Both the position numbers and the translations under genes were made by a program. A stretch of 64,000 nt of DNA from NCBI GenBank assembly GCA_036874045.1, contig JAZBRI010000003.1, forward strand, positions 6,026,501 to 6,090,500, read 5' to 3'. The DNA comes from Cymodocea nodosa (taxonomy: Eukaryota; Streptophyta; Magnoliopsida; Alismatales; Cymodoceaceae). The notes under the pieces are model-generated. The model was not told the origin of the DNA. It made no database searches and saw only the letters and a program-made list of their open reading frames with translations. This document shows, piece after piece, positions 33,790-44,077 of the stretch (positions are counted from its first letter, which is position 1; every line of letters begins with the position of its first letter).

Positions 33790-35351
33790 TTAAACATGCA
33801 TAACTGTCGTGGATAAGAATAAAATATCATACCAGTTCACCTGTATATGGTTAATTAATGCATATGTAGCATAAAGACAACATCTGCCAACCTTTGCATC
33901 ATGACCAAACCTTTGAAAGAGTGAAGCATGTAGTATTTTTGCAATAAAATGTGTTTGGTCATTTAAATCATTTAGTAATCTCATTGGATTATTGGTAGTC
34001 GGATCTTTAGCTAAACTTTTAATGTCTCATCCTAACTGATAAACATGTTTTCTTTTTGATAATTTAACTTCTTCAATTTTCAGACCAAGTGCTTGATAAA
34101 GTAATTTTGGAGTTAAATATATATCGTAGTCTTGTATATTGGAAATAGGAATACATTCTTCCATTGTTAAGTTTGAGTAAAAATAACTTACAAGTTTTGG
34201 TATAACAAGATGGTTTAGCTGTTGTGGAAGTAGAGTTAACAAGCCTTAAAATTCAAACATTTCTCGTATGTGCCATCCCTTCAAACTTAACTGGTCTTGA
34301 ATATAAAACTATAAAAGTTTTATATGTTTGAAATTTTTCATAACAGGAACTATTTCTGAACCATAACAATGTATTTTTGTCTAAATTCTGTTCAGGATTA
34401 AGTATTTTCCTGTCATGATGTTCTAATCTGGTACTTGTTTCAATATTATCAACAGCATCTATATTTTCAAATCTTTCAGAACTAGTGAAATTTTTATCAA
34501 AGCTAGTATAAATGTCTGAAATATTTGTTATTGTTGTATCAATAATCTGCTGAATTTCCTCTATGTGATCTTTTTGAAACATATTAGTATCAATAGTCTC
34601 TATCCGAGATACAGTAAGAGGAAGAATATCTGTACATTCCTCTTCAGATGAAATATCTTCAAAATTCATAGACTTAGTGTTTGTCATCAAAAATGTCATC
34701 AAAATTGATATCATCTGTATATATATGAACAAAATTTCCTATATGTTCTTTTTTCGTAGGAAAAGAATGTTGGCTTGCAGCATGATGTGAAAAATTGTCC
34801 ATTGTATTAAAAGAAACATTGTGCACTAATGTGACACAATACCTTAGAGTATATGCTTGTAATTTGATATTTGTCATATATGCTGGGATTCCTAACACAA
34901 AATCTTGTCCAGCTTGTGCAATGGAACATAGTTTTCCATTTTTTAAAGTTTCTTCTCTTTGCTACAATATGTCTTGTACATCTATAGTTAGTCCAAAATA
35001 TTCTAATGTCTTCTTCTTTTTTTGACTATATGTCTGCAGTGTTTCTAGTTGTTCAAGAGGTTCTAAAGTTTTCTTAATTTCTCCTGTTAAAGGCACCTAT
35101 GGTCATGATGGTCCTTCACCATGATGCCTAGATTGTAATAATGGAATATAGAGTTTTAAGTTCTCAACCTCTGACATTTTTAGTTGATAAACTTTTTGTC
35201 CTTCACTTCGAAGGCTCATTTTCCAAATGATAGTTTTCTATTCATTAATAAATTGTTGAATGTCATTGATCTTATTTTCTATCTTCTGAAATTCCATCTC
35301 TCTTTTCTGCACTTTTGTTATTCTACCACTTCCTCGTCCACATCCTGACAT
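33790..35351 (-). CDS. element I ORF3: protein resembling the putative plant transposon protein domain
   Basis: The start is taken at the ATG ending at 35,351, opening MSGCGRGSGRITKVQKREME, because the same start context recurs in element II (54,607). About 520 codons with a few stops or frameshifts. Order: basic Gly/Arg-rich N-terminus; KVYQLKMSEVENLKLYIPLL; acidic stretch DDINFDDI and FEDISSEEEC (about 34,640-34,720); then LYSRPVKFEGM, LTLLPQQLNHLVIPKLVSYF, YSNLTMEECIPISNIQDYDI, LTPKLLYQALGL; and near the end a LLND..HFIAKILHASL / VGRCCLYATYALI / VNWYDIL block. The last part follows the pattern of the putative plant transposon protein domain (Pfam PF20167 as I recall it: FYSNL, a fixed IxGxxI-like strand, ILGL, then a helical C-terminus). 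The role is unknown. No env features (signal peptide, transmembrane anchor) are visible. Confidence 0.5.
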
Positions 35352-35844
35352 TGTTGATTAATCTTTGCTGTTCACTATAGAACTTAGTGGAAGTAAAGAT
35401 TGTGAAACTAGGATTTTACCAAAGTAGAAACACGAAAGGTTGTCAGTAAAACATTTATAACTCTTCGAGTTTATAAACGGATTCAATCATTGAAATCATA
35501 AATATAAGATCCGTTATTGATAAATAACTCGAATGCTTACAATAACTGTACGAGTTTTACAACTAACAAAAGCAAAATACTTAGCGTAACTGTTCGTGTA
35601 AAGAAAATAACTACGAGCTAAGTGAAAAGGTGAGAAAACTTGAAGACTTATGATAACTATTCGAATTTTGTGAGTAGTAAAACACATAACTATACGACAA
35701 ACTAGAATAGTTATTATCAGATATTAAGTCTTTTAGAAAAATATAATAATATTAGGTTAACTGTTCGAGTTTCTCGGATAAATATGCGAAAAAGTCGAAG
35801 ACTTAAGCATAACTGTTCGAGTTTCAACATGAGACATAATAAAA

Positions 35845-36205
35845 CAATGAAATTCAACACGTACATAATTCTAACTTAAGGAGTTCAAATATTTTCGAAT
35901 ACTTATAAACCTAACTATCTGATTCTCAGATGCATTTCGAATAGTTACTAGATAACTTATCGAACATTCACTTAAGGTATGCATTTAGGCTTCAACACGT
36001 GTACTTCAGGAAATAATAAAATATTCTTTTAATCGTGTAAAACATAACTGTCCGGCATATACAATATAACATTTTGAAATAACAGAAAATTTGAATACTT
36101 AAGAACTAAAAAGCATGTATTTCACCGATAGTTTAGAAATGTACTTAATTAAAGTTAATTTCTTGAAATTATGTAGATTCTTTCATTAAAGCATATAATA
36201 GTTCA
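35845..36205 (-). mobile_element. gypsy LTR fragment captured inside element I
   Basis: About 360 bp matching LTR G at 22,815-23,170 in the same orientation (ATTCAACACGT..CATAATTCTAACTT to TTTCATTAAAGCATATAATA). Neither LTR end is included and no target duplication is visible, so it arrived by recombination or template switching, not integration. Confidence 0.8.
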
Positions 36206-36369
36206 TATTGATTGAATTATTATATGAGAAATTGCTCCTCCTACATAAATGTAGTCTAAAGAATCTATGACATACTTAAACTAGGTTGTCAAGCCTTAAT
36301 AGATTTATCATTGAAAGGTCAAATAGCTGACTTAAGTTGGTTGCTAAGCCTTAAATAGATTTGAGTCCC

Positions 36370-36372
<3 letters not shown>

Positions 36373-36404
<32 letters not shown>
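36373..36404. repeat. (TA)n microsatellite
   Basis: A run of about 15-16 dinucleotides inside the element I spacer; element II has a T/C-rich run at the same place. Confidence 0.9.
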
Positions 36405-36408
<4 letters not shown>

Positions 36409-37299
36409 TTTAAATACAGAAATAAGTAGTAGATTTAACAATTTAAACTTTCTAGCTTTTATCTTATTCAGTTTAGAAAAGAAAATTCATAGAGATATAC
36501 CTTCAGGAACTTAAAAGAATTCAATAATGAGTACACGAACTTAAGAAAATAAATACATTATATTATGTGTAAAGGATAGATAATAACAAAGATTATATGC
36601 ACAGATTATGGCAAGATTGTTATAACACCTGTAAAAGAAATTAAGCTTGAGTATATTGCCTCTTTTTTTAAAAAAAATTATACATATATATTTTATGTAT
36701 TACCTCCCACAATATCATGTTTTTACGTGATCATAATCCCTTGCTTAGAGGAAAGATAACCAGTTACTCAATGATAAGTGAGAATAGGTAATATATATAT
36801 ATTTTTTATAACTTAAATAGAATTTGAATTACTTGTAAAATGAGTTTTCAATCAACACATCCCAAACCAGTTGCTTCAAGTGACTAGGGTTTAAGATCCC
36901 CTAATGAACTTAATTACTCAAGCAATTGCAGTTAAACAATAAAATAAGACAGTAAATTGAATAAGAGGCAACCACAAGACTTAATTTTTCTAACAATATA
37001 TTACTAACTTTCCTTTAATAAATAGTATATATTTTCTATGTAGTTTCCAATTAAAATCTCTATAAGGGCATATACATAAGTAACAAAAATATAGTTGACA
37101 CTCATATTGAATCAAATTAACTTTCCCTAAGTAACCTTTTTTGAATTTTTCTTAAGTAAATTGACTTTAATAAAAATCAGAATTTCATAAATTCTTAACT
37201 ACTAGAAAACAGTAATTCAAAAATAGATATTTTGTTTTTTTTTTCATCATTTTAGCATTTCGGTCAAACCATTATATTCCTTGGTTGAACCGGAACTAA

Positions 37300-38133
37300 A
37301 TTGTAGCATATGATTTTGTCTTTCATGAATGACTTCTTCTCCATATCTCTAGATGTCTTTGCTAACCTGAAGTTCCTACGTTTCTTTAACAGATTTCTAA
37401 ATTTTCTGGTCAACAACAGTAAATCATCGTCAGAATCACTAGTGACTTCTAAGACTTTATCAACCTCAAAAGCCAGATCCTTTCTAGGATTCTTCCCTTT
37501 TAGATCTAAATGTTGTACTTCATAGGCTATCAGATTGCCTATGAGATCATCGGGAGTATATGTATTTAAATCTTTGGACTCTTCAATAGATGTTGTCTTT
37601 TAAGCCCAAATTTTAGTTAAAGATCTAATGATCTTTCTTACCAAGTCTTTTTCCTTGAATTTCTTGCCTAAAGATTTTAATGAATTTACAATCTCAAGAA
37701 AATGGGAAAACATATCAGAGATACATTCATTTTCGTGCATTTTAAAAAGCTCATATTTATGTACTAACATATTAATCTTAGATTCCTTGACTTGGTTAGT
37801 ACTTTCGTTGGCAACTTCTAATGCATGCCATATCTCATATGCAGTTTAATATGCAGAAACTTTGTTAAATTGATCATGAGATAAAGCACAAAACAAGATG
37901 TTTAAACCTTTAGTATTCAATGTCATTCGCTCCTTTTCATCAAAAGTCCAAATATCATATGGAGTCGTAACTAACACTATAAGATTGCTAATTATATGCC
38001 ATAGTTTGAAATCAATTGACTGAAAGAATACTTTCATCCTATATTTCCAGTAGCCATAATTACTACCTTCGAACATAAGAGGACGATTAGTGGTCTGTCC
38101 TTCAGTCATAACTAATATTTCAGTATTATACAT
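37300..38133 (-). pseudogene. element I gag (SIRE-like), truncated at the zinc knuckle
   Basis: Start at the ATG ending at 38,133: MYNTEILVMTEGQTTNRPLM, then FEGSNYGYWKYRMKVFFQSI, the usual start of SIRE-type gag. The downstream text matches element II gag nearly codon for codon (HDQFNKVSAY, FMKDKIICYN). The frame stops where the zinc knuckle (CYxCxxxGHxxxxC) should follow, because the sequence then jumps to the 3' spacer. A stop at about 37,846 breaks it. Gag would form the particle and bind the RNA; without the knuckle this copy probably could not package alone. Confidence 0.8.
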
Positions 38134-38212
38134 TTTAAACAGATGATCCTAAGTAAATGACAGGAAAAATCGATTCCTAAATAGAGAAATGAAAGCTCTT
38201 AATTTAGATAAA

Positions 38213-38325
38213 TGCTCTGATACTAGTTGTAGTAGAGCGTAGGCAATTTGACAACAATAAATGTTCTGATACCAGTTCTAACAGAGCGTAGGCAATTTGA
38301 CAATAATAAATGCTCTGATACTAGT
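38213..38325 (-). repeat. triplicated tRNA-Met primer-binding site, 49-bp period
   Basis: Three copies of the site lie at 38,213-38,227 (TGCTCTGATACTAGT on the plus strand), 38,262-38,276 (TGTTCTGATACCAGT) and 38,311-38,325 (TGCTCTGATACTAGT). Each is separated by the same AGAGCGTAGGCAATTTGACA unit. The last copy abuts the LTR and is the normal primer position. Element II has one copy. Confidence 0.9.
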
Positions 38326-39651
38326 TATAGGATCGTTGTATCACAAGATGGGGGTGAATTGTGTATTTAGTAATTAAATTACCAGTGGATAAAACAAGAG
38401 CACAAAACACTCGTAAATAAAATTCTATTCTTTATAAACTTTAAAGACAGAATTTACAATATCTTTTCAACTCAATTCCCTTCTTAACGGTTTTGATACA
38501 GTAATGTTTAATATACAATTCAAATAAAAAATGAAGTCCTTCTTCAAAACTAATTTTGAATTATATAAAACCTGATCTCTATGCACACAGCTCCTTTCCT
38601 TCTTTTCGCTCAGCTTCTATATCTCTTCTTCTCCAATTGTCAAATTTCTAGACTTCTTGCATTTACAGCTCTTTTTCTGAAATTGCTTGAAATTTCGAAC
38701 TTCTTCTGATATTGGAGAACTTTTCTGAATATGAATATTCAAACTTAACTTTTCAGTTAGGGATCCGAATTGAATATTCAGACTTTGTTTTTGAGATTAG
38801 GATCCTTTATTATAATGTAGCTTGTACTCTTTATTTGTAGTCAAACTATGTCTTCACATTCAGCATGTTCATCCACTTAATCCATAATCCACGTACTAAT
38901 TTTTTCTTTAATCCAAATTACTATCTTTTTGAATTTCCACTTTCTCCACTATCATTTTGAATTTCCACGATCTCTACTCGTAGATTCACTGAAACTTTAT
39001 CTTCTTGGAGTCTTGTAGAATATTTTCTAACTCTTCGTTTTAGTCGAACACTTATTCTTTAAGTCCTGTAAAAACTCGAATACTTATCTGTAACTCTTTG
39101 AGTTTTTGCACCTGCAAAACATGTGACTGAACACTGAAAACTTATTTGTTCGTTAGTCCTTTTATAAAACTCGAACAGTTATCTATCCATGCGTATAAAA
39201 ACTCGAACAGTTATCTAACTCTTCGATTTTCATTAACGAACGCACATGAAAAATATGTGACAACTTAAAACATTAAAAACACACGTGCAGATAACTTAAC
39301 TATATGAGTTTTTAATATAAACTCAAACAGTTATCTAACTCTTTGATTTTCATTACCGAATGTACATGGAAAACACATGACAACTTAAAACGTTAAAAAC
39401 ACACGTGTAGATAATTTAACTATAAGAGTTTTTAACATAACTCTTCGACTAAATCGAAACATTAACTATCTGAAAGTTTAACTATCTGAAAATCTAACTA
39501 TCCGAAAACTTTAACTATCTGGAAGTTAACTATGAAACTTTCCAATAACCTGTTAACATTTAATTAAGTGACAATTATACCTAGAGAATATTATTTAGAC
39601 TTATTTAAAAACTTTAATAAAGCATATATCATTAAAACAAAATTCCTAACA
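38326..39651 (-). mobile_element. element I 5' LTR (1,326 bp)
   Basis: Minus strand: TGTTAGGAATTTTG at 39,651 to CAACGATCCTATA at 38,326 (terminal CA mutated to TA). It carries the same 150-bp-scale internal duplication as the 3' LTR (39,198-39,313 and 39,321-39,436), so the duplication predates insertion. Confidence 0.9.
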
Positions 39652-39656
39652 CAATG
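39652..39656. repeat. target-site duplication CAATG, right copy
   Basis: Pairs with 32,277-32,281. Confidence 0.9.
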
Positions 39657-39769
39657 AATGCAGGACGAAAATAATGATGATTATTTCATTAGTGCTAGGG
39701 TTACAAGTATACATAGGCCCAAGGCCTACATGGATATCCATATATTTCCATGTACATAACATCTAGCTC

Positions 39770-40303
39770 TTCTCTTCAAAGTAAAACATATATATCAAAC
39801 ATGTCCAACTTGTGACAAATGGCTTGAAAGATTTCTACATTCAATCTTTTAATGAAGACATCTACTCATTGCTTAATGGATTGAGTATGAGTAGAGATGA
39901 CACCAAATTGTACTAGATCTCTAACATAATGACAATTCACTTTGACATGCTTTATACATTCGTGGAATGTTGGCTTATTGATAATATGTAAAGTAGCTTA
40001 ATTGTCGTGGAAGTTAGAGTCTTAACTTCAAAATCAAATTCAATAAGTAGTGACCTAAGCCAAACCATTTTACAAGTTGTTTAAGTCATAGATCTATATG
40101 CAGCCTATACACTTAATCTAGACATGACATCCTATTTTAACTTCTCCATGTGATAATATTTCCACAAAAATACATATAGCACTCAAACATGGATTTTCTG
40201 TCATTCTTATCTCCTATATAACCTAAGTCAAAATAGGCTTCAATTTATAGGGAACCATTTTTCTTATAGATTAGCCCACAACCCAGATTTCCTTTCAAAT
40301 ATG
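39770..40303 (-). pseudogene. copia V RNase H C-terminal part
   Basis: Broken minus-strand frames read GDKNDRKSM (about 40,200), CGNIITW, MVWLRSLLIEFDFEV, then PTFHECIKHVKVNCHYVRDL followed by VQFGVIST and KRLNVEIFQAICHKLDMFDI before a stop at about 39,777. This follows the copia RNase H pattern (GDxxDRKSTxGY, ELxWLxxLL, NPxFHxRTKHIExDxHFVRD, QxADxFTK). The QxADxFTK motif is decayed. Confidence 0.7.
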
Positions 40304-40800
40304 CTAGAACTCATAAGGCCCTACCAATGTACCATTTGAGAGAGGGCTGAAGACCAATGACATTCTTAAATAATCAACAAACACAATATAATACCTATAA
40401 CCTAGAACAACAAACATAGAAGCAAAGCCTCGTACATCATAATGTATCAAATCAAACGAACAAATTCTACTAGACAAAAACAAATGTTTAAAGATAGCAT
40501 AGTGGTGCTTACCCAACTAAGATGATTCAGAACTAAATGACTCTACAAATATCCAAGGAAGAGCTTATTAGAACTTCCAAATAAAGGGATGCCCAATACA
40601 ACAATGCCATAAATATGAGGATTTAGATGTAGACACCACAACTGCAAGTCCCAACCAATATATGCCTTTTACCTACTCATGGCCTAAATCAATCGTCTTT
40701 CTTGTCCATAGATCCTAAACTGTACAATGGAAAGTGCACAACGTTACAAAACAAAGTTATTGTTTGGTGTAACACTAATAGACAATAAATTGACAAGAAA
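40304..40800 (-). pseudogene. copia V pre-integrase and integrase start
   Basis: WHCCIGHPF (about 40,600) is the pre-integrase HxxxGH zinc motif. The following open piece has LGKHHYAIFKH-like text and FDLIHYDVRGFASMFVVLGY, RYYIVFVDYLRMSLVF, the first catalytic region of copia integrase (HxDVWG...YYxxFVDDYSR). The sequence then leaves integrase abruptly for RNase H. Confidence 0.7.
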
Positions 40801-40849
40801 CTCAATAAAATAAAGGACTTTTTCAAGAATAATTTGGCAAGAGGCATGA

Positions 40850-41961
40850 ACTACCCCTTTACCAAAAGTAGTGCAAGTATGACCATCAACTATGACAATA
40901 GATTTTATATTAGGAAGCTGAGAAAGATGATTAAATAGTTTTTGTGTACCTGATATATAGGCAGATGCACTAGAATCTATGGCCCAAGAATTATCTTAAG
41001 TGGCCAACATAGCACTAGTACCTGATGCCGTAGCATGGGAAACAAAATGTATGAACTGATACCTGATGCGGTAGCATGGGAAACAAAATGTATGAACTGA
41101 TGGGCCCGAAATTGTAGTAACCTACTATAGTTTGCTTGTGAGATGGTCACTGCAGGCTGTACTGGCTGGTCAGGTGAATCAGTCTCAACAGACATGCTAA
41201 TCTTGCCACCAGTGGTTGACCATACTTTGTTTCAACGCCTGTCTGAACGTTTGATTTGTCTTACCACAATAATTACACTTCCTGTCACATCCAGCTCCTT
41301 GACCACCATGTCGTCATCCAGTAGACAATGTAGATGACTGCCTCTTGGATGTTGGTGTGGCAGTCGAATTTGTAGAGCTTGGGAGAAGATGGTCTGGAGT
41401 GTAAGAATAGACTCTGCACCAAGAATGTGACCGTTGATCTGTGTTGCAACCTCTGGGTTGAGACCTACTAGAAATGCTCCAACTGCTAATTCCTCCCTGT
41501 ATTGTCGCATTTAGGAAATATCAGACACACATGGTTGATAAAACTCCAACTTTTCAAATAGACTCCAAATGTGCTATAATACTGATCAACAGTTTGCTCT
41601 CATTGACGATGTGTAAAGATGTGTTGATAAATCTCATATATCTGAACAATTTTTTCTCATTACCATATGTGACTTGAAGAGTGTTACATAATTTCTTTGC
41701 CGGTTTTAGCATCATAACCCTCCGTGCGATCTTCTCATCCATGCCATCAAGAAGCCATAAAATTACTGCACAATCATCAGCAAGCCAATCCTCATACTCT
41801 CTATCTTTTACATCTGGTGGGTCTTGCATGATATGGTGAATTTTCCGATGAGCACTCAGAAGGGTTTTGAAGGCTTCCTTCCATAAAAAGTAAATTTCTC
41901 CGTCTAATTTAATCGAGGTGGCAGTCAGTCCTTCAAGCAAACTATCCTGAGATGTAGCCAT
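40850..41961 (-). pseudogene. copia V gag and protease
   Basis: Gag starts at the ATG ending at 41,961: MATSQDSLLEGLTATSIKLD, then DWLADDCAVILWLLDGMDEK, typical of UBN2-type gag. The 41,232-41,510 piece reads FLVGLNPEVATQINGHILG, a hallmark of this gag class. QFRAHQFIHFVSHATASG and then AIDSSASAYISGTQKLFNHL (about 40,900-40,985) mark the protease with DSSA where DSGA is expected. There is a small internal duplication of about 44 bp (41,018-41,061 and 41,062-41,105). Confidence 0.75.
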
Positions 41962-43195
41962 TTTTTAATGCTATGAGAAAAGAAACGCCACTGTTCAATC
42001 TGTTTTTTCTCTGTGAACTGAAAATTTTCTCAAACAAAACGCTAATCGTGCGTTCGTTTTCTGCTCCGCCCACCAACCATGCAGCATAGTAATGTGCATG
42101 GCTAGCGTGGCATGGAGCAAAAACCAAACGCTCTCTAAGTTCTATGCAAAGGTGTTGGCAATCTGTTGGCTTCAGAAAGCAACCCAAACTTCAAAACTGT
42201 AGACTGTAAACCTCCAGTAAACGGTAACCTCCCAGTGAGCAACACCGCTGTAAATAGCAGAAAACTACTGCTGACCGAAAAAAAAGGTGCCAGATTGTAA
42301 ACTACTGTGAACAAGTGCACGAAGAAGGTGAACAACGGCAGAAAACAGGGCATTACACGGCCCTAGAAGACTGGAAACCACAGTTGAAACTTGTAATCTG
42401 TGGCCCTGAAAATAAGGCATCACTACTACTGCTACCGACTGTCGGTCGACTGTAAGGAAGGACGATGAGAGGTGAAGAAAGCGGGGAAAGCTGGACTCCG
42501 ACGGTTGACATGTCAGCCAACGCACGGCCGGCCGCGACGCGAGCGACCTGGAGTGTCGCGTCGATCGTGGAGTTCGAGCCCGTTCCCCGCCTCTGTTCCG
42601 TTCTTTCCCGATCGGCGACCTCCACTTCGGCTGGGTGGAAGTGCAAAGGATGTCTACCTGGTGGCTAGAGTGGCCTCCGGCAGACCTGGGAAGCCCGGCA
42701 CCAGTTGCCGGCTTGAGAATGAAAGTCGCCGCTCGCCGGACCCCTCATTAGCCTTGCTAGGAGAGATCGCCAAGTGACGTAGCCCACGTAGGAGAACCAC
42801 GGAAAGTGTATCTCAACATTTGCATTTTTTCGATACAAAAACGTTCGTAACACCTGAGGGAGACCCTTTTTTTCTCGTCCTCGGATGTACTTTCACCTTG
42901 CACGTATATTGTGATGAATGTCGGAAATTTATGTTAAGGATGAAGCGATAAAGCCCATTCAGTGATCCAATCATCCAAAATTTAATTTGCAACAAGGATT
43001 GGATTCAATGGTTAAATGACAACACTAATCGTTAAAGCATAATATAACGTAAAATATTACCCATGTATCTCAAAGACTGCATACATTTGCCTATAGGTCA
43101 AATGCCTTGATCGGAGTCAATCACTCGTGTTGGAGTTTTCTCGATGATCTGGGATTCCATTGGTTTTCTCGATGATTTTTTTTTTTTTTTGTATA
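41962..43195. other. GC-rich island and flanks between copia V and copia IV
   Basis: 42,430-42,800 is strikingly GC- and CpG-rich (CGGCCGGCCGCGACGCGAGC and similar) in otherwise AT-rich DNA. All frames are open for 60-100 codons on both strands, as expected from composition, and none shows a motif. Since copia V gag starts 470 bases away in the same direction, it may be that element's untranslated leader; it could also be part of the interrupted hAT locus. 42,801-43,150 is featureless. GTTTTCTCGATGAT occurs twice (43,135 and 43,163) before a run of 15 T at 43,176-43,190. Confidence 0.4.
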
Positions 43196-43239
43196 TTATA
43201 ATCTTTCTAATCAACTTTACTTATAGTCATTTAAAAGAT

Positions 43240-43455
43240 TAATTACTTTCATTATCTTCACCTTCAACTTATTTCCTTAATTTTCAGTAACCACTAGAAA
43301 TTGAATTAAAATCTAATTTTTGAATTTGATTTAGAACTTTATCTATTTGACAAATTCCAATATCTCCTATTTGATCATAAAAATCAACTATATTCATTCA
43401 TATACCAAATCTAGTATATCTTCTTTTCATTTCGCTCTCAGGCAACACAATTTTA
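43240..43455 (-). other. unassigned coding-like stretch
   Basis: One minus-strand frame reads KIKIVLPESEMKRRYTRFGI, then after a stop MNIVDFYDQIGDIGICQIDK and VLNQIQKLDFNSISSGY, with only a few stops over 70 codons and protein-like composition. I do not recognise it. It lies directly downstream of the copia IV RNase H end, where an untranslated region would be expected. Confidence 0.3.
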
Positions 43456-43489
43456 ATCTTCCACTTCTACTATTCATGAAAATGTTCTT

Positions 43490-43975
43490 TATTTATATTA
43501 TCCATAGAAATATTCCTTAATCCCATTAAGTTTACAAACTTAATGAATTTTTATACTAATATCTATTTTATCAAAAGATCAACAATCACATCTTCCGTAG
43601 GAATATAACTCAATTTTATTTCTCTATTTCCTACAATATCACGAATATAGTAATAATGTATATTTATATGTTGTCCTTTTATTGTATTTGCACCACTATA
43701 TACAAGATTTATTGCTACTTGGTTATCAAATACATTTCTATTGGACCATTCATCAAATTTAGATTCAAATCATTTATGAATCTCCTAATCCAAACTACAT
43801 GCGACACAACTACACTACAAGTAACATATTCAGTTTTTTGTGTGTATTTTGCTACACACCCTTGCTTCTTACTTCCCAAAGATATAGTTACACCTTTAAA
43901 GATAAATATATGTCCTGAAGTAGATTTTCCATCATCTTTATCACCACCTAGATCTGTATTTATATAACTAAGCAC
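43490..43975 (-). pseudogene. copia IV RNase H
   Basis: SYINTDLGGDKDDGKSTSGH, then GVTISLGSKKQGCVAKYTQK, SCSVVVSHVVWIRRFIND-like text, and farther on HINIHYYYIRDIVG with LSYIPTEDVIVDLL match the copia RNase H order (DADWAG, KSTSG, SRKQ..VA.ST.EAEY, R.IH...H..RD). The KSTSG motif is kept; the EAEY Glu is replaced in QKTEYVT. Confidence 0.8.
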
Positions 43976-44077
43976 TTCAAGTTCATCTACTTAGTAAGTC
44001 AATTTATGGTGCAAAGTTTCTTTTATATATTTCAAAATTCTTTTGACAACTTCTCAATGTTTTGTTTCAGAATTACT

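Larger units (their letters stand above)
35352..37299 (-). mobile_element. element I spacer between gag and ORF3
   Basis: Non-coding, corresponding to 54,608-56,400 of element II. Both spacers hold a tandem GGTTGTCAAGCC(C/T)TAATAGATTT repeat next to a CTACATAAATGTAG palindrome (element I about 36,235-36,370) and clusters of ACTCGAA...ACGAGTT inverted repeats (35,455-35,825). In element I a gypsy LTR piece (35,845-36,205) replaces about 250 bp. The junction with gag (37,262-37,300) holds a short filler not seen in element II. Confidence 0.7.
32282..39651 (-). mobile_element. SIRE-like Ty1/copia element I, pol-less derivative (7,370 bp)
   Basis: Both LTRs, a polypurine tract, a primer-binding region and perfect 5-bp target duplications (CAATG) define a complete minus-strand insertion. 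Inside there is gag (38,133 down to about 37,300), then directly a non-coding spacer and ORF3 (35,351-33,790). Protease, integrase, RT and RNase H are absent; compare element II, where they fill about 56,400-60,400. The two LTRs differ by roughly one base in 15-20 where I compared them (first 300 bases), so it is not very recent. It would have depended on proteins from an intact relative. Confidence 0.9.
39659..41961 (-). mobile_element. Ty1/copia element V, internally deleted
   Basis: A minus-strand copia remnant: gag, protease, pre-integrase and the first part of integrase run straight into the second half of RNase H, so the rest of integrase and all of RT are deleted (junction near 40,310). 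At its 3' end a 103-bp block (39,659-39,761) starts TGTTATGTACATGG after a purine-rich GAAGAGAAGAGC and ends CTGCA, as a short 3' LTR would. The hAT reading frame resumes just past it on the other side of element I, so V inserted into the hAT gene. No matching 5' LTR was found. Confidence 0.65.

Noticed and set aside
42265-42777. Several overlapping ORFs of 70-100 codons on both strands in the GC-rich island
   Set aside because: High GC removes stop codons in all frames; none of the frames has a recognisable motif or preferred codon pattern.
43176-43190. Poly-T run as the poly-A tail of a processed copia IV copy
   Set aside because: Only 15 T and no matching target duplication at the other end could be found; kept only as a remark.
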